The notes: generated by a model from the sequence alone, not told the origin. Positions 1 through 9,821 are shown, numbered from the stretch's first letter. The stretch is DNA of 64,000 nt from Malonomonas rubra DSM 5091 (GCF_900142125.1 NZ_FQZT01000002.1:62001-126000), one strand, 5' to 3'. A program made the numbers and translations.

Positions 1-760
1 CATCCCGGCTGCAGGTCGCAATCAGTGTTTTTGCCTGAGACTCCTGGCTCAACATCTTTGCTTCTAACGGCATTCGCAGCTGACTATCAACCACCACCCG
101 CAACGGATCACGGCCGCTGCTTTCCGGCAGTCTGGTATTTAACAAAGGATCATCTGCCAGCACGGTACCGATACCGACCATGATCGCTTCAACCCGGTCG
201 CGCAGCTGGTGTACCAGCAAACGGCTTTGCTCCCCGGATATCCACTTGGAATCGCCGGACGAGGTTGCAGTCTTGCCGTCGAGAGTCATGGCCGTTTTAT
301 AGATACAATAAGGCAGACCGGTCGTGATCTGCCGTGCAAAAGGCGCCAGCAGGCGGCGGCAATCAGCCCCTTCGACACCAGTGACAACGTCGATACCGGC
401 CTGCCGCAGCTTTTCAATGCCACGCCCTGCAACCTGCGGGTTGGGATCCTGGACACCAATAAAGACCCGCTTGACCCCGGCAGCGATCAGGGCATCGGCA
501 CAAGGACCGGTTTTCCCCTGATGGGAGCAGGGTTCTAGAGTGACATAAACATCGGCGCCCTTGGCCCGCGCGCCGGCGTGGATCAAGGCGAAAACCTCAG
601 CGTGCGGTTCCCCCGCCTTCGGATGAAAGCCTTTACCGACGACAGCACCATCACGCACGATAACCGCTCCGACCGGAGGGTTCGGCGCTGTACGACCGAC
701 GCCGTTCTGTGCTAACTGCAGCGCCAACTGCATATATTCACGATTTTGTTCTTCCACCAC
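1..760 (-). CDS. ribD: Bifunctional riboflavin biosynthesis deaminase/reductase RibD, 3' end cut by window edge
   Basis: RibD deaminates the pyrimidine intermediate of riboflavin synthesis and then reduces its ribosyl side chain. Reading from GTG at 760, the deaminase domain has zinc ligands H53 (in HAE, with catalytic E55), C78 (in LEPCSH) and C87. A reductase domain follows, recognised by KTAMTLDGKTA and SKWISG. About 253 codons are present, against a usual length near 360-370, so the reductase C-terminus lies outside the window. Two GTG codons are adjacent. GGAG lies 4 nt before the one at 760 and 7 nt before the one at 757, so either may be used. It is the last visible gene of the glyA-comEB-nrdR-ribD series, and nrdR next to ribD is a common bacterial arrangement. 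Confidence 0.93.
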   Translation of the reverse strand, partial: MVEEQNREYMQLALQLAQNGVGRTAPNPPVGAVIVRDGAVVGKGFHPKAGEPHAEVFALIHAGARAKGADVYVTLEPCSHQGKTGPCADALIAAGVKRVFIGVQDPNPQVAGRGIEKLRQAGIDVVTGVEGADCRRLLAPFARQITTGLPYCIYKTAMTLDGKTATSSGDSKWISGEQSRLLVHQLRDRVEAIMVGIGTVLADDPLLNTRLPESSGRDPLRVVVDSQLRMPLEAKMLSQESQAKTLIATCSRD

Positions 761-791
761 GGGACTCCGCAAATATGGTCTAAAACGGTCA

Positions 792-822
792 ACAGCCGGA
801 ATATGTACCATATTCCGGCTGT
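792..822. repeat. Perfect 14-bp inverted repeat between nrdR and ribD
   Basis: The arms ACAGCCGGAATATG and CATATTCCGGCTGT are exact reverse complements around the 3-nt loop TAC. Transcribed on the minus strand, it would form a strong hairpin in the nrdR-ribD spacer about 30 nt upstream of the ribD start. The sequence after it has only a short TTTT, so it is not a textbook terminator. It may be an attenuator, an RNA-processing or mRNA-stability hairpin, or a protein-binding palindrome. Confidence 0.75.
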
Positions 823-845
823 CATAAGTCTAATTCATCACACTG

Positions 846-1304
846 TTAATTCGAGTTTTTCAGCAGATCAGTCAACTCTGACATAAACTCGTTGATGTCT
901 TTGAACTGCCGGTAGACCGAGGCAAAACGGACATAGGCGACCTCATCAACATTGTGCAGCGTTTCCATCACCGCCTCGCCGATCAGGCTGGCATCGATCT
1001 CTTTATCGCCACACTCCTGAAACTTGCGCTCCAGCTGATCGACCATTTCCTCGATCTGTTCAACCGAAACTGGTCGCTTCTCGCAGGCTCGCTGCATTCC
1101 GGAAATTATCTTGGCACGATCGAAGGCTTCGCGGCGACCATCTTTCTTGATCACCCAGGGCAGGATCTCTTCAACCCGTTCATAGGTGGTAAAGCGGCGT
1201 TCGCAGGCCGGGCATTCCCGCCGCCGACGAACATTATTACCTTCTTTGCCGAGCCGGGAATCGACCACCCGGGTGTCGTCATGCTGACAGAAAGGGCACT
1301 TCAT
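846..1304 (-). CDS. nrdR: Transcriptional repressor NrdR
   Basis: NrdR is a zinc-ribbon/ATP-cone repressor that senses nucleotide status and represses ribonucleotide reductase genes. The 152-residue product has the family's usual length. The N-terminal zinc ribbon has C3, C6, C31 and C34 followed by RRFTTYE, and the ATP-cone domain spans roughly residues 49-139. The start overlaps the comEB stop as ATGA, indicating translational coupling, with GAGG just upstream. No ribonucleotide reductase gene is present here, so its targets lie elsewhere. Its position beside dCMP deaminase and ribD suits nucleotide and cofactor housekeeping. Confidence 0.96.
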   Translation of the reverse strand: MKCPFCQHDDTRVVDSRLGKEGNNVRRRRECPACERRFTTYERVEEILPWVIKKDGRREAFDRAKIISGMQRACEKRPVSVEQIEEMVDQLERKFQECGDKEIDASLIGEAVMETLHNVDEVAYVRFASVYRQFKDINEFMSELTDLLKNSN

Positions 1305-1759
1305 GCGTCCTCACTTTGCTTAAACTGAACGTATTCGATTCCGGCCTCTTCCAGCATCTGCAGGGAAAGCTTGTCCGGATAACCACGTCTGAAAACAACA
1401 CCGGTCACCCCGGCGTTGATCAACATCTTCGAGCAGATAATACAAGGGGAATCAGTACAGTAGACGGTGGAGCCGTCGATATTGATGCCGTGGCGAGCCG
1501 CCTGAATGATTGCGTTCTGCTCAGCATGCAAACCGCGGCAGAGTTCGTGCCGCTCGCCAGACGGAACCTTCAGCTGATCACGCAGGCAGCCGGTGACATC
1601 ACAATGGGTGATGCCACTCGGCACGCCGTTGTAACCGGTTGCCAGAATATTTTTATCTTTTACCAGGATAGCACCAACCTTGCGACGCATACAGGTCGAA
1701 CGACTGGCAACCAGCTCGGTGATCTGCATGAAATATTCGTCCCAACTCGGTCGGTCCAT
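1301..1759 (-). CDS. comEB: Deoxycytidylate (dCMP) deaminase, ComEB family
   Basis: This zinc-dependent enzyme deaminates dCMP to dUMP, feeding dTMP synthesis. The 152-residue protein carries the deaminase signature: H78-A-E80-Q, then P105-C106-I-I-C109 as the remaining zinc ligands. It follows glyA by 9 bp and overlaps nrdR by 4 bp, so the three genes are probably co-transcribed. GlyA supplies methylene-tetrahydrofolate for thymidylate synthase, which makes the pairing biochemically sensible. A competence role, implied by the Bacillus name, is not suggested here. Confidence 0.93.
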   Translation of the reverse strand: MDRPSWDEYFMQITELVASRSTCMRRKVGAILVKDKNILATGYNGVPSGITHCDVTGCLRDQLKVPSGERHELCRGLHAEQNAIIQAARHGINIDGSTVYCTDSPCIICSKMLINAGVTGVVFRRGYPDKLSLQMLEEAGIEYVQFKQSEDA

Positions 1760-1768
1760 GGTGATTCC

Positions 1769-3022
1769 TTACTTCAAGCGGTGCGCATAAAGCGGGAACT
1801 GCTTGCAAAGTTCCTTGACTTCTGCACGGATTTTCGCCAGTTCTTCTTTGTTTTCAGCATTTTTGAAAGCGCGGTCGATCCAGTCGGCGACTTTGACCAT
1901 CTCCGGTTCTTTCAGGCCACGGCTAGTGGTTGCCGGGGTACCGATGCGGATACCGCTGGTGACAAACGGCGAACGAGTATCGAAAGGCACCGCGTTCTTG
2001 TTCACTGTTATACCCGCCTCTTCCAGCACCGCCTCGGCAACCTTCCCAGTAAGGTCAGTACCAGTGAAGTCCATCAGCATCAGGTGGTTATCGGTACCGC
2101 CGGAAACTAGCTTGTAACCTTTGGCGACCAGTTCGCTGGCCAGAGTCTGGGCGTTCTTGACCACCTGCTGAGCATATTCTTTAAACTCAGGAGACAGAGC
2201 TTCCTTGAAAGCGACCGCTTTGGCTGCAATGACATGCATCAGCGGACCGCCCTGAATACCAGGGAAGATGTTGCTGTTCAGTTTTTTGCTCCACTCTTCG
2301 GTACAGAGGATCATGCCGCCACGCGGGCCACGCAGGGTCTTGTGAGTGGTCGTAGTGACGAACTCCGCATATGGGACAGGGTTAGGATGGACGCCTGCGG
2401 CGACAAGACCGGCGATGTGAGCCATATCGACCATAACAACCGCGCCGACTTCATCAGCGATACGACGGAAAGCCGGGAAATCGAGTTCACGGGTGTAAGC
2501 GCTGGCGCCAACCACGATCAGCTTCGGCTTGTGCTCCTTGGCAAGGCGCTCGACCTCCTCGTAATCGATAGTCCCTGTTTCTTCTTTCACACCGTACGGG
2601 ACGATGTTGTAGAGCTTACCGGAAAAGTTGACCGGGGAACCATGTGTCAGGTGACCGCCATGAGCCAGATTCATGCCGAGGACGGTATCGCCAGGCTCAC
2701 AGACAGCCATATAAACTGCCATGTTGGCCTGGGAACCGGAGTGGGGCTGGACGTTAGCGTGCTCAGCACCAAACAACTCCTTGGCGCGATCAATGGCCAA
2801 CTGCTCTGCCTTGTCGACAACTTCACAACCACCGTAGTAACGCTTGCCCGGATAGCCTTCAGCGTACTTGTTGGTCAACACCGAGCCCTGGGCTTCGAGA
2901 ACGGCTTCGCTGACAAAGTTTTCCGAAGCGATAAATTCAAGGTTATATTCCTGACGTTCTGTCTCCTCATCTATGATATTGGCGATCTCGGCATCGGCTG
3001 CGACTAAATTCTTTTCGGACAT
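1769..3022 (-). CDS. glyA: Serine hydroxymethyltransferase
   Basis: GlyA is a PLP enzyme that interconverts serine and glycine with tetrahydrofolate, the main source of one-carbon units. It is recognised by [14 protein letters not shown] near the N-terminus, [27 protein letters not shown], and the PLP-lysine motif [14 protein letters not shown] at about residue 220-230. I chose ATG at 3022 (MSEKN) because GGAG lies 6 nt upstream. The ATG at 3025 would leave only 3 nt, and the TTG at 3043 has no site. This gives 417 residues, the length of the E. coli enzyme. A terminator hairpin lies just upstream, so expression depends on readthrough or on a promoter I could not place. Confidence 0.97.
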   Translation of the reverse strand: MSEKNLVAADAEIANIIDEETERQEYNLEFIASENFVSEAVLEAQGSVLTNKYAEGYPGKRYYGGCEVVDKAEQLAIDRAKELFGAEHANVQPHSGSQANMAVYMAVCEPGDTVLGMNLAHGGHLTHGSPVNFSGKLYNIVPYGVKEETGTIDYEEVERLAKEHKPKLIVVGASAYTRELDFPAFRRIADEVGAVVMVDMAHIAGLVAAGVHPNPVPYAEFVTTTTHKTLRGPRGGMILCTEEWSKKLNSNIFPGIQGGPLMHVIAAKAVAFKEALSPEFKEYAQQVVKNAQTLASELVAKGYKLVSGGTDNHLMLMDFTGTDLTGKVAEAVLEEAGITVNKNAVPFDTRSPFVTSGIRIGTPATTSRGLKEPEMVKVADWIDRAFKNAENKEELAKIRAEVKELCKQFPLYAHRLK

Positions 3023-3056
3023 CATCTTCTCCGTATCTATCAATTACTGTATAAGC

Positions 3057-3082
3057 AAAAACGGGGCGGTTATACCGCCCCG
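3057..3082 (-). terminator. Rho-independent terminator after rpiB
   Basis: On the minus strand, the stem CGGGGCGGT/ACCGCCCCG (9 bp, 3-nt loop) is followed by TTTTT. It sits 15 bp past the rpiB stop and 34 bp before the glyA start, so it should end or attenuate fab-operon transcription ahead of glyA. Confidence 0.85.
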
Positions 3083-3097
3083 CCTGCAATGTGGTTA

Positions 3098-3538
3098 TTA
3101 GCCCTGTTCGAGAGCGGTAATCTTATCAAGGCGGCGCTGGTGACGGCCGCCCTCGTACTCGCTATCAAGCCAGATTTCCACCAGCTTGGTACCCTGTTCC
3201 GGCGTCAGAACCCGCCCCCCCATTGCAAGGACATTGGCGTTGTTGTGTTCTTTGGCCATTTGGGCAGTGAACTCATCATGAACGAGTGCGGCGCGAATTC
3301 CGGGAATCTTATTAGCGGATATCGAAATCCCGATACCCGTGCCACAGATCACAACTCCCAAATCCACCTCGCCGTTTGCAACCGCACGGGCAACTTTGGC
3401 ACCAAAATCGGGATAATCGACGGAATCATCGCTGAGAGTGCCAAAATCAGCCACTTCCAGCCCACGCTGCGTGAGCATTTCAGCGACCGCCTGTTTCAGT
3501 TCCAAGCCGCCATGATCCGAACCTACTGCTAACTTCAT
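3098..3538 (-). CDS. rpiB: Ribose-5-phosphate isomerase B
   Basis: RpiB interconverts ribose 5-phosphate and ribulose 5-phosphate in the pentose phosphate pathway. The 146-residue protein opens with the family pattern MKLAVGSDHGGLELK and contains the conserved VVICGTGIGISISANKIPGIRAA segment (the active-site cysteine is in CGTGIG) and HNNANVLAMGGR. It starts 3 bp after the fabF stop, so it is coupled to the fatty-acid operon. The weak ribosome site overlaps the end of fabF. A terminator follows. Confidence 0.96.
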   Translation of the reverse strand: MKLAVGSDHGGLELKQAVAEMLTQRGLEVADFGTLSDDSVDYPDFGAKVARAVANGEVDLGVVICGTGIGISISANKIPGIRAALVHDEFTAQMAKEHNNANVLAMGGRVLTPEQGTKLVEIWLDSEYEGGRHQRRLDKITALEQG

Positions 3539-3541
3539 TAT

Positions 3542-4774
3542 TTAAACCTTCTTGAACAACAGGGTGGCGTTAGTACCGCCGAAACCGAAAGAATTCGACA
3601 TGGCGATATCACACTTTGCCTGCCGTGCTTCGTTCGGTACATAATCGAGATCGCAGTCGGGGTCCGGCTCATCATAGTTGATGGTCGGCGGGATAACTCC
3701 CGTTTCAATTACCTTCGCCAAGAAAACGGCCTCGAAGCCACCTGCAGCACCAAGACCGTGGCCGGTCATACTCTTGGTTGAGCTGACCATCACCTTCTTG
3801 GCGTGGTCGCCCATGACTGTTTTGATCGCCATGGTTTCGTACAGGTCGTTAAAGTGGGTCGAAGTGCCATGGGCGTTAATGTAATCGACCTCTTCCGGAT
3901 TAATTCCGGCATTTTTCAGCGCCATCTTCATGCAACGAGCAGCACCTTCTCCGCCCTCTGCCGGTTGTGTCAGGTGATAAGCATCTCCACTCAGTCCGTA
4001 ACCGCCGACTTCACAGTAAATCTTGGCACCGCGGGCTTTTGCGGCCTCATACTCTTCAAGTATGACGATACCAGCCCCTTCTGCCATAACGAAACCATCG
4101 CGGTTCTTCTCGAACGGGCGGCTGGCCCCCTGCGGATCATCGTTACGTGTCGAAAGCGCTTTCATAACATTGAATCCGCCGATTGCGAGCGGAGTAATGG
4201 TCGATTCTGTACCACCAGCGAACATAGCATCAGCATCGCCACGAGCGATGATGTGATAAGCGTCACCGATCGAATGTGTTCCGGTCGCACAAGCTGTAAC
4301 AGAAGCGACGTTAGGCCCTTTTGCGCCGAACCGCATGGAAATATGCCCCGGTGCCAGGTTGATGATCAGCATCGGAATGAAGAAAGGAGAAATCTTCTTG
4401 TAGCCGCGCTCGTTCAGCACATCGTGGTATTTCTCCATGCTCGGCAGACCACCGAGACCAGAGCCGACCAGTACGCCGACACGATCCGCATTTTCATCGG
4501 TAATCTCCAGCCCGGAATCCTTGTATGCCATATCAGCAGCAGCCAGGCCGTACTGGATAAAGAGGTCCATTTTCTTGACCTCTTTCTTCTCGATAAAGTC
4601 GGTCGCTTCAAAATCCTTAACCTCGCCAGCAATCTGGCTCGGCAGTTCAGAAGCATCAAAACGGGTCACCGGACCAAGACCGGATTGACCGGAAGTAATG
4701 GCAGCCCAGTTTTTCTCAACACCGGTCCCGAGCGGGGACACGATACCGATACCGGTCACTACAACTCTACGCAT
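3542..4774 (-). CDS. fabF: 3-oxoacyl-[acyl-carrier-protein] synthase II
   Basis: FabF is a condensing enzyme that extends acyl-ACP with malonyl-ACP. The 410-residue protein shows the complete Cys-His-His triad: C162 in [12 protein letters not shown]302 in [11 protein letters not shown] and H339 in [10 protein letters not shown]. It is the last fatty-acid gene of the cluster, after acpP, separated from it by 172 bp that contain a terminator hairpin. Its level is therefore probably set by readthrough from the more heavily transcribed acpP. Apart from that hairpin, I see nothing in the acpP-fabF spacer. Confidence 0.98.
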   Translation of the reverse strand: MRRVVVTGIGIVSPLGTGVEKNWAAITSGQSGLGPVTRFDASELPSQIAGEVKDFEATDFIEKKEVKKMDLFIQYGLAAADMAYKDSGLEITDENADRVGVLVGSGLGGLPSMEKYHDVLNERGYKKISPFFIPMLIINLAPGHISMRFGAKGPNVASVTACATGTHSIGDAYHIIARGDADAMFAGGTESTITPLAIGGFNVMKALSTRNDDPQGASRPFEKNRDGFVMAEGAGIVILEEYEAAKARGAKIYCEVGGYGLSGDAYHLTQPAEGGEGAARCMKMALKNAGINPEEVDYINAHGTSTHFNDLYETMAIKTVMGDHAKKVMVSSTKSMTGHGLGAAGGFEAVFLAKVIETGVIPPTINYDEPDPDCDLDYVPNEARQAKCDIAMSNSFGFGGTNATLLFKKV

Positions 4775-4897
4775 AGCTCTCTCTTTTCGATAGTTATTCG
4801 GCGCACCGAATGAAAATCTTTTTGACTAAACCGGCGGGACACCGGCTTTTTACTTCGACCTGAGCCAATTTTTGCCACAGGTCCCAAACCACAGCTG

Positions 4898-4937
4898 AAA
4901 AAACAGAACGGTGGCAACGGAATCAACCGTTGCCACC
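4898..4937 (-). terminator. Rho-independent terminator/attenuator between acpP and fabF
   Basis: The stem GGTGGCAACGG/CCGTTGCCACC (11 bp, 6-nt loop TTGATT on the minus strand) is followed, after GTTCTG, by TTTTTT. It begins 10 bp past the acpP stop. Partial termination here would give the high acpP to fabF ratio usual for carrier protein. Confidence 0.82.
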
Positions 4938-4946
4938 GCATGGTAC

Positions 4947-5180
4947 TTAGGAAGCGTTGCTGATGTAGTCAACCGCGTCCTTGACTTTCTGGATCTTCTC
5001 AGCGTCTTCGTCAGAGATTTCGACGTCGAACTCTTCTTCCAGAGCCATGACCAACTCGACGGTGTCGAGAGAGTCTGCGCCCAGGTCGTCCATGAATGCT
5101 GCATCAGGAGTTACCTGATCTTCGTCAACACCCAGTTGCTCAGCAACAATCTGCTTTACACGTTCTTCAATAGAAGCCAT
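4947..5180 (-). CDS. acpP: Acyl carrier protein
   Basis: This 77-residue acidic carrier protein tethers growing acyl chains on a phosphopantetheine arm. The attachment serine is S37 in the canonical [17 protein letters not shown] motif. A strong AGGAGG site precedes the ATG, as expected for an abundant protein. It lies between fabG and fabF in the classical order and is followed directly by a terminator. Confidence 0.99.
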   Translation of the reverse strand: MASIEERVKQIVAEQLGVDEDQVTPDAAFMDDLGADSLDTVELVMALEEEFDVEISDEDAEKIQKVKDAVDYISNAS

Positions 5181-5225
5181 ATGCTTTCCTCCTGTGTGGT
5201 TTCGGCTGTAAAAAAGCCATTTTGT

Positions 5226-5963
5226 TTACATGTACATTCCGCCGTTGACCCCGAGAACTTGACCGGTAATGTATCCGGAGTTGTCGGAAGCCAGGAAAAG
5301 AACCGCGTTGGCGATATCATCCGCCGAACCGAGCCGCTCAAGCGGAATCTGGGCGGCCAGCTCCTGACGCTTGTCTTCCGGCAGCGCGTCAGTCATGGCG
5401 GTGGCGATAAAGCCAGGCGCAACCGCGTTGACGGTTACGTTACGTTTGGCCAGTTCGCGAGCATTGGAACGGGTCAGCCCCATCAGGCCCGCTTTGCTGG
5501 CACAGTAGTTTGCCTGACCGGCATTGCCCATCTGACCAACAACCGAAGCGATGTTGATGATTCGGCCGCTACGCTGTTTGGTCATAACTTTTGCTGCAGC
5601 ACGAGTGCACAAGAAGGCACCCTTCAGATTGACGGTAAGAACCGCATCCCAGTCTTCGTCCTTCATCCGCAGCAGCAGGCCATCGCGAGTGATTCCTGCA
5701 TTATTGACCAGAATGTCGACCGAACCGAAAGTTTCCTTGGCGACTTTGATCATGTTGTCGACATCAGCAGCATCGGTGACGTTACCGGTCACGGCTACAG
5801 CCTCAACACCATCTGCTTTGAGCTCGGTAACAAATGCCTCAGTTGCTTCAGGATCGATATCTACGGCGACAATCTTTGCTCCCTGACCTGCCAGCGCCAG
5901 AGAGATACTACGGCCGATGCCACGCGAGGCGCCAGTCACAACAGCAACTCTATCCTGTACCAT
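5226..5963 (-). CDS. fabG: 3-oxoacyl-[acyl-carrier-protein] reductase
   Basis: FabG is the NADPH-dependent reductase of the fatty-acid cycle, a classical short-chain dehydrogenase of 245 residues. Visible features are the nucleotide-binding glycine motif GASRGIG (residues 11-17), NNAG at 87-90, catalytic S140, Y153 and K157 (YCASK), and the C-terminal NGGMYM. AGGAG precedes the ATG. It sits between fabD and acpP in the usual order. Confidence 0.98.
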   Translation of the reverse strand: MVQDRVAVVTGASRGIGRSISLALAGQGAKIVAVDIDPEATEAFVTELKADGVEAVAVTGNVTDAADVDNMIKVAKETFGSVDILVNNAGITRDGLLLRMKDEDWDAVLTVNLKGAFLCTRAAAKVMTKQRSGRIINIASVVGQMGNAGQANYCASKAGLMGLTRSNARELAKRNVTVNAVAPGFIATAMTDALPEDKRQELAAQIPLERLGSADDIANAVLFLASDNSGYITGQVLGVNGGMYM

Positions 5964-5999
5964 AACTGTTCTCCTTATTTGTACGTAAAAATTTAACTT

Positions 6000-6914
6000 T
6001 TAAAGCTTTTTCAGGCTGTCGACGTCAGCGATATTCTGCACTGTGGAACCTTTGGCAATCCGCTTGGCCAGCCCAGACAGCACTTTGCCGGGACCGATTT
6101 CGATGTAATTGGTAACGCCCAGCTCTTTCATTTTCAGCACTGATTCGTCCCACCGAACTGCCGCACAGACCTGTTCGACAAGCAACGGCTTGACCCGCTC
6201 AGTCTCCTGATACGGAGCTGCTTCGACATTACCTACGACCGGGCATTTGAGCTCACCGACGCTTACCCCAGCCAATACTTCAGCCAGGCGTTTGGCGGCC
6301 GGTTCCATTAGCGCAGAATGAAAAGGAGCACTGACCGGTAGCGGCAAGGCACGCTTGGCTCCTGCTTCTTTCGCCAATGCCATGGCCCGCTCGACAGCAG
6401 TTGCATGCCCGGCAATAACGATTTGTCCCGGGCTGTTAAAGTTAGCCGGTGCAACCACATCACCTTCTGCTGCTTTCTCGCACAGTGCAGCCAACTCGGG
6501 AGCATCGATCCCCATGATCGCCGCCATGGCACCGACACCGACAGGTACAGCCTCCTGCATGAAGGTCCCGCGTTGACGTACTGTTTTGACTGCATCTGCC
6601 AGCGATAATGCACCAACAGCGACCAACGCCGAATATTCACCGAGGGAATGTCCTGCGGCAAAAGCAGGTTGCAGATCGGTCTCTTGCTCGAGCACACGCA
6701 ACGCTGCAACACTGGTCGCAAGAATTGCAGGCTGGGTATTGGCTGTCAGCTTCAATTCGTCATCGCTACCACTGAAGCACATAGCAGCCAAATCAAAGCC
6801 GAGGGCGTCATTCGCCTCTTCAAAAACCAACTTAGCAGCATTGAAGTTCTCCGCCAGGTCTTTACCCATCCCTGTATACTGTGAGCCCTGACCGGGAAAC
6901 AGAAAAGCATTCAT
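6000..6914 (-). CDS. fabD: Malonyl-CoA:ACP transacylase
   Basis: FabD loads malonyl groups from CoA onto ACP. The 304-residue protein begins with the conserved AFLFPGQGSQ segment and has the nucleophile S90 in GHSLGEYSAL and the catalytic H199 in PVSAPFHSALM. The C-terminus contains YIEIGPGKVLSGL. The ribosome-binding site is weak. The spacers to fabH and fabG are 37 bp and 36 bp, consistent with one operon. Confidence 0.97.
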   Translation of the reverse strand: MNAFLFPGQGSQYTGMGKDLAENFNAAKLVFEEANDALGFDLAAMCFSGSDDELKLTANTQPAILATSVAALRVLEQETDLQPAFAAGHSLGEYSALVAVGALSLADAVKTVRQRGTFMQEAVPVGVGAMAAIMGIDAPELAALCEKAAEGDVVAPANFNSPGQIVIAGHATAVERAMALAKEAGAKRALPLPVSAPFHSALMEPAAKRLAEVLAGVSVGELKCPVVGNVEAAPYQETERVKPLLVEQVCAAVRWDESVLKMKELGVTNYIEIGPGKVLSGLAKRIAKGSTVQNIADVDSLKKL

Positions 6915-6951
6915 ATCTTTATTTATCCGTCGTTATTGAGTTTACGGAACA

Positions 6952-7932
6952 TTACCAGCGGAGCAGAGTTCCACCCCAGGTAAAACCACCACCAAAAGCA
7001 GTCAACAGCGCCAGATCACCCTCCTTCAGCTTACCGCCACGATTCGCTTCATCAATAGCGATCGGAATGGTCGCGGCCGAGGTATTACCATACTTGTTGA
7101 CATTGATAAAGCTCTGCTCTTCAGTCAGCTTCAGACGTTTGACGGTTGCTTCGAGAATACGAATATTGGCTTGGTGGGGGATGAATTGACCAACGTCTTT
7201 GCTGGTATAGCCGTTATGCTTAAGCGCTTCTTTCGAAACCTCCGTCATCATGCGGACGGCATGTTTGAAGACCTCGTTACCCTGCATTTTCAGGAACGGA
7301 AGCTTTGCCTCAATTCCTTCCTGCGAAGCCTGGTGCCTGACACCAAAGCCCGGCTGGTAAAGCAGCTCGAGATAGCTGCCGTCTGTATAGAGATGTGAAG
7401 AGAGGACTCCAGATTCGCTCTCCTGCGCTTCGAGCACTACGGCGCCAGCGCCGTCACCAAAAAGGACACAGGTATTGCGATCGGTCCAGTCGATGCATGA
7501 GCGGCTGAAAAGCTCCGCGCCGATCACCAGCGCCTTTTTTCCGCGCCCGGCCATGAGGAAATCATCTGCGCTCGCCAGGGCATAAAGAAAACCACTGCAG
7601 GCAGCCGACACATCGTAGGCGTATGCATTCTTAGCACCGATATTGTTCTGGACGATACAGGCCGTCGCTGGCCAGGGGTAGTCACCGGTGATGGTCGCCA
7701 GAACGATGACATCGATCTCATCAGCAGCAACGCCAGCCATTTCCAGAGCACGCTGCGCGGCTTTGGTGGCTAGATCGGATGTGAACTCATCATCGGCAGC
7801 AATGCGGCGTTCTTCGATGCCGGTGCGGGCGACAATCCAGTCATGGTTGGTTTCGACCATCTTTTCAAGATCGTAGTTGGTCAGAACCTTTTCCGGGGCA
7901 TAGGACCCAGTTCCGATAACACGTGACTTCAT
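6952..7932 (-). CDS. fabH: 3-oxoacyl-[acyl-carrier-protein] synthase III
   Basis: FabH starts fatty-acid synthesis by condensing acyl-CoA with malonyl-ACP. The protein has the active-site C112 in DVSAACSGFLYAL, the His motif FIPHQANIRI and the Asn motif YGNTSAAT. A longer frame opens at 7986 within plsX, but the ATG at 7932 (MKSRVIGTG) has GGAG 8 nt upstream and gives 326 residues, the family's normal size. I therefore chose it. Gene order plsX-fabH-fabD matches many proteobacteria. Confidence 0.97.
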   Translation of the reverse strand: MKSRVIGTGSYAPEKVLTNYDLEKMVETNHDWIVARTGIEERRIAADDEFTSDLATKAAQRALEMAGVAADEIDVIVLATITGDYPWPATACIVQNNIGAKNAYAYDVSAACSGFLYALASADDFLMAGRGKKALVIGAELFSRSCIDWTDRNTCVLFGDGAGAVVLEAQESESGVLSSHLYTDGSYLELLYQPGFGVRHQASQEGIEAKLPFLKMQGNEVFKHAVRMMTEVSKEALKHNGYTSKDVGQFIPHQANIRILEATVKRLKLTEEQSFINVNKYGNTSAATIPIAIDEANRGGKLKEGDLALLTAFGGGFTWGGTLLRW

Positions 7933-7982
7933 AGCCGGTTCTCCTTTTTCCAAGACATCGTCATTACAAAAAAATACAGAGA

Positions 7983-8969
7983 TCAACCAATGTCGATCAA
8001 ACGTTCTTCAATCTTGATCCGGGCAAACTCTGTTGCCTGCCGAATTGCAATACTGATCGCCACAGGATCAGAGCTGCCATGACAGATAATACCGGTTCCC
8101 GCAATGCCGAGTAGCGGTGCACCACCATATTCGGCCGGATTAATCTTCTTCTTGAATGCAGCAAACGCCGAACGGCTGAGCAGATACCCCAGCTTGGCCA
8201 ACGGCCGACTTTCGATTTCGCGCTTGAGCATAGTGCCAATGGCAACAGCCAGGCCCTCGGAAACTTTCAGCAGCACATTGCCGGTAAAACCATCACAAAC
8301 GACAACATCGACCGAACCATTATAAACGTCACCCCCCTCAACGTAGCCGACATAGTTCAGATCGGTTCCCTTGAGCATCTGATGAGTTTCGCGGGTCAGG
8401 TCGTTGCCTTTCTTTTCCTCTTCACCATTCGACAGCAAACCAATTTTGGGGCGGTTCTTGCCGAGCACCTGCTCGACATAGATGCTGCCCATGTAAGCAA
8501 ACTGGAACAGGTTGATCGGCTTGCACTCGACGTTGGCCCCCATGTCGAGAACCATAGTCTGCCCTTCCAGTGTCGGCACCAGGGTCCCAATTGCCGGGCG
8601 GTCAATCCCCTTGACTCTTTTCAGAACAGCCATCCCTGCTGCCATGGTGGCACCGGAATTGCCGGTACTGACAACCGCAGCGGCTTTACCTTCTTTGACC
8701 AGCTCGAATGCAACCCGGATCGACGAGTCTTTCTTTTTTCTGACAGCGTCGGATGCAGAATCGTGCATACCGACGACTTCGCTGGCGTGCTGGATTTCAA
8801 TGGCAAGGCCAGCGGTCTGATGTTTGGCGAGTTCAGCTTGAATCTTTTCGGTATCACCCACCAAAATGGTCTCACAACCATATTGCCGGGCAGCGGCAAC
8901 AGCACCGGCAACCTCGGCTGCCGGTGCTGTATCACCGCCCATAACATCAATAGCAATTTTAAGCGACAT
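7983..8969 (-). CDS. plsX: Phosphate acyltransferase PlsX
   Basis: PlsX makes acyl-phosphate from acyl-ACP, linking fatty-acid synthesis to phospholipid assembly. It is recognised by the N-terminal [20 protein letters not shown], the [12 protein letters not shown] segment, and [10 protein letters not shown] followed by [15 protein letters not shown] at 8969 gives [13 protein letters not shown] and 328 residues. A TTG at 8978 is possible but has no better ribosome site. It follows rpmF closely, as in E. coli. Confidence 0.97.
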   Translation of the reverse strand: MSLKIAIDVMGGDTAPAAEVAGAVAAARQYGCETILVGDTEKIQAELAKHQTAGLAIEIQHASEVVGMHDSASDAVRKKKDSSIRVAFELVKEGKAAAVVSTGNSGATMAAGMAVLKRVKGIDRPAIGTLVPTLEGQTMVLDMGANVECKPINLFQFAYMGSIYVEQVLGKNRPKIGLLSNGEEEKKGNDLTRETHQMLKGTDLNYVGYVEGGDVYNGSVDVVVCDGFTGNVLLKVSEGLAVAIGTMLKREIESRPLAKLGYLLSRSAFAAFKKKINPAEYGGAPLLGIAGTGIICHGSSDPVAISIAIRQATEFARIKIEERLIDIG

Positions 8970-8986
8970 GTTAAGCAATAACTGCT

Positions 8987-9169
8987 TTAGATTTCGTCGC
9001 TATCGAGGATCTCTTTACCTTTATAGGTACCGCAGCTTGCACAAACACGATGCGGCTGCTTCGGCTCCTGGCACTGCGGGCAAGTCGAAATACCGGGAGC
9101 AGAAATTGCGTCGTGTGCGCGGCGGGTGTGTTTTTTTGCTTTCGATTTTTTACTCTTAGGTACAGCCAT
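8987..9169 (-). CDS. rpmF: 50S ribosomal protein L32
   Basis: This 60-residue basic ribosomal protein begins [20 protein letters not shown] and carries a four-cysteine zinc ribbon, C-P-Q-C and C-A-S-C. AAGGAG precedes the ATG. It lies between the DUF177 gene and plsX, the order that co-regulates ribosome and lipid synthesis in many proteobacteria. Because it is a zinc-binding form, a zinc-free paralogue may exist elsewhere, but none is in this window. Confidence 0.98.
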   Translation of the reverse strand: MAVPKSKKSKAKKHTRRAHDAISAPGISTCPQCQEPKQPHRVCASCGTYKGKEILDSDEI

Positions 9170-9240
9170 CTGTTTTTCTCCTTGCAGCCGAACGTTTGCT
9201 CAGCAGGTTTTTTATTGATCAGGCGTTCGCCCGCTTATTT

Positions 9241-9795
9241 TTAGTCCTGGTTCGAATCGATCTTCAGACCGGCCAGGGCCGAAAACTTGTTATTGAAAAT
9301 CTTCTTTTCGCAGCCACACTGCGTTTCGTTGAGATTACAACCACATTCACTGCAGAGACCTGCACATTCATCCGAGCAGAGCGGGCTGATCGGCAATGCC
9401 ATCACGACTTGATCCTGTAGCGGATGAAGCAAATCGAGACAGTCGTCCCGGTAATAAACCAGCCCCAACTCATCGGTTTCCAGCTCGACCTCTTCCTCCT
9501 CTTCGTTACCCTCTTGCTCTTCAACGAAAGGGGTAAAGGTCAAAGCGAATTCACTCGCCAAATCGGCAGTATAGCGTTTCAGGCAGCGGCCACAACCAAG
9601 TTCGACACTGGTCGAGAACTTGCCATCCAACTCGACCAGCTGGCCCGACTGCTGGAAGCGAAGTTCAAACTGCAGTGGTGCTGTAATATCAACACCCTCT
9701 CCCAGCATCTCCCGCAATACCGGAAAATCACTCACTGAAAGACTTAAAGTTTGCTCCAAGCAACCGTTTTTTATATCTTTTAATTCAAGACGCAC
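9241..9795 (-). CDS. yceD: DUF177 (YceD-type) protein, 23S rRNA accumulation family
   Basis: The family, encoded directly before rpmF in many bacteria, is linked to 23S rRNA accumulation. The 184-residue protein has the family cysteine pair in CGRCLKRYTA, a very acidic middle (roughly residues 100-120), and a cysteine-rich C-terminus containing CSDECAGLCSECGCN. I chose GTG at 9795 (RLELKDIKNG) because GGGG lies 7 nt upstream. TTG at 9813 lies further up. It is the first gene of the fab operon. Confidence 0.85.
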   Translation of the reverse strand: MRLELKDIKNGCLEQTLSLSVSDFPVLREMLGEGVDITAPLQFELRFQQSGQLVELDGKFSTSVELGCGRCLKRYTADLASEFALTFTPFVEEQEGNEEEEEVELETDELGLVYYRDDCLDLLHPLQDQVVMALPISPLCSDECAGLCSECGCNLNETQCGCEKKIFNNKFSALAGLKIDSNQD

Positions 9796-9821
9796 AACAC
9801 TGCCCCAGAGCAAAAGTGAAC

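Noticed and set aside
1316-2110. Plus-strand open frame across comEB and glyA
   Set aside because: Shadow frame opposite two conserved enzymes. No supporting motif.
4911-5996. Long plus-strand open frame (361 codons) across acpP and fabG
   Set aside because: It is antisense to two unmistakable genes, has no ribosome-binding site or recognisable domain, and its composition is explained by the codon usage of the opposite strand.
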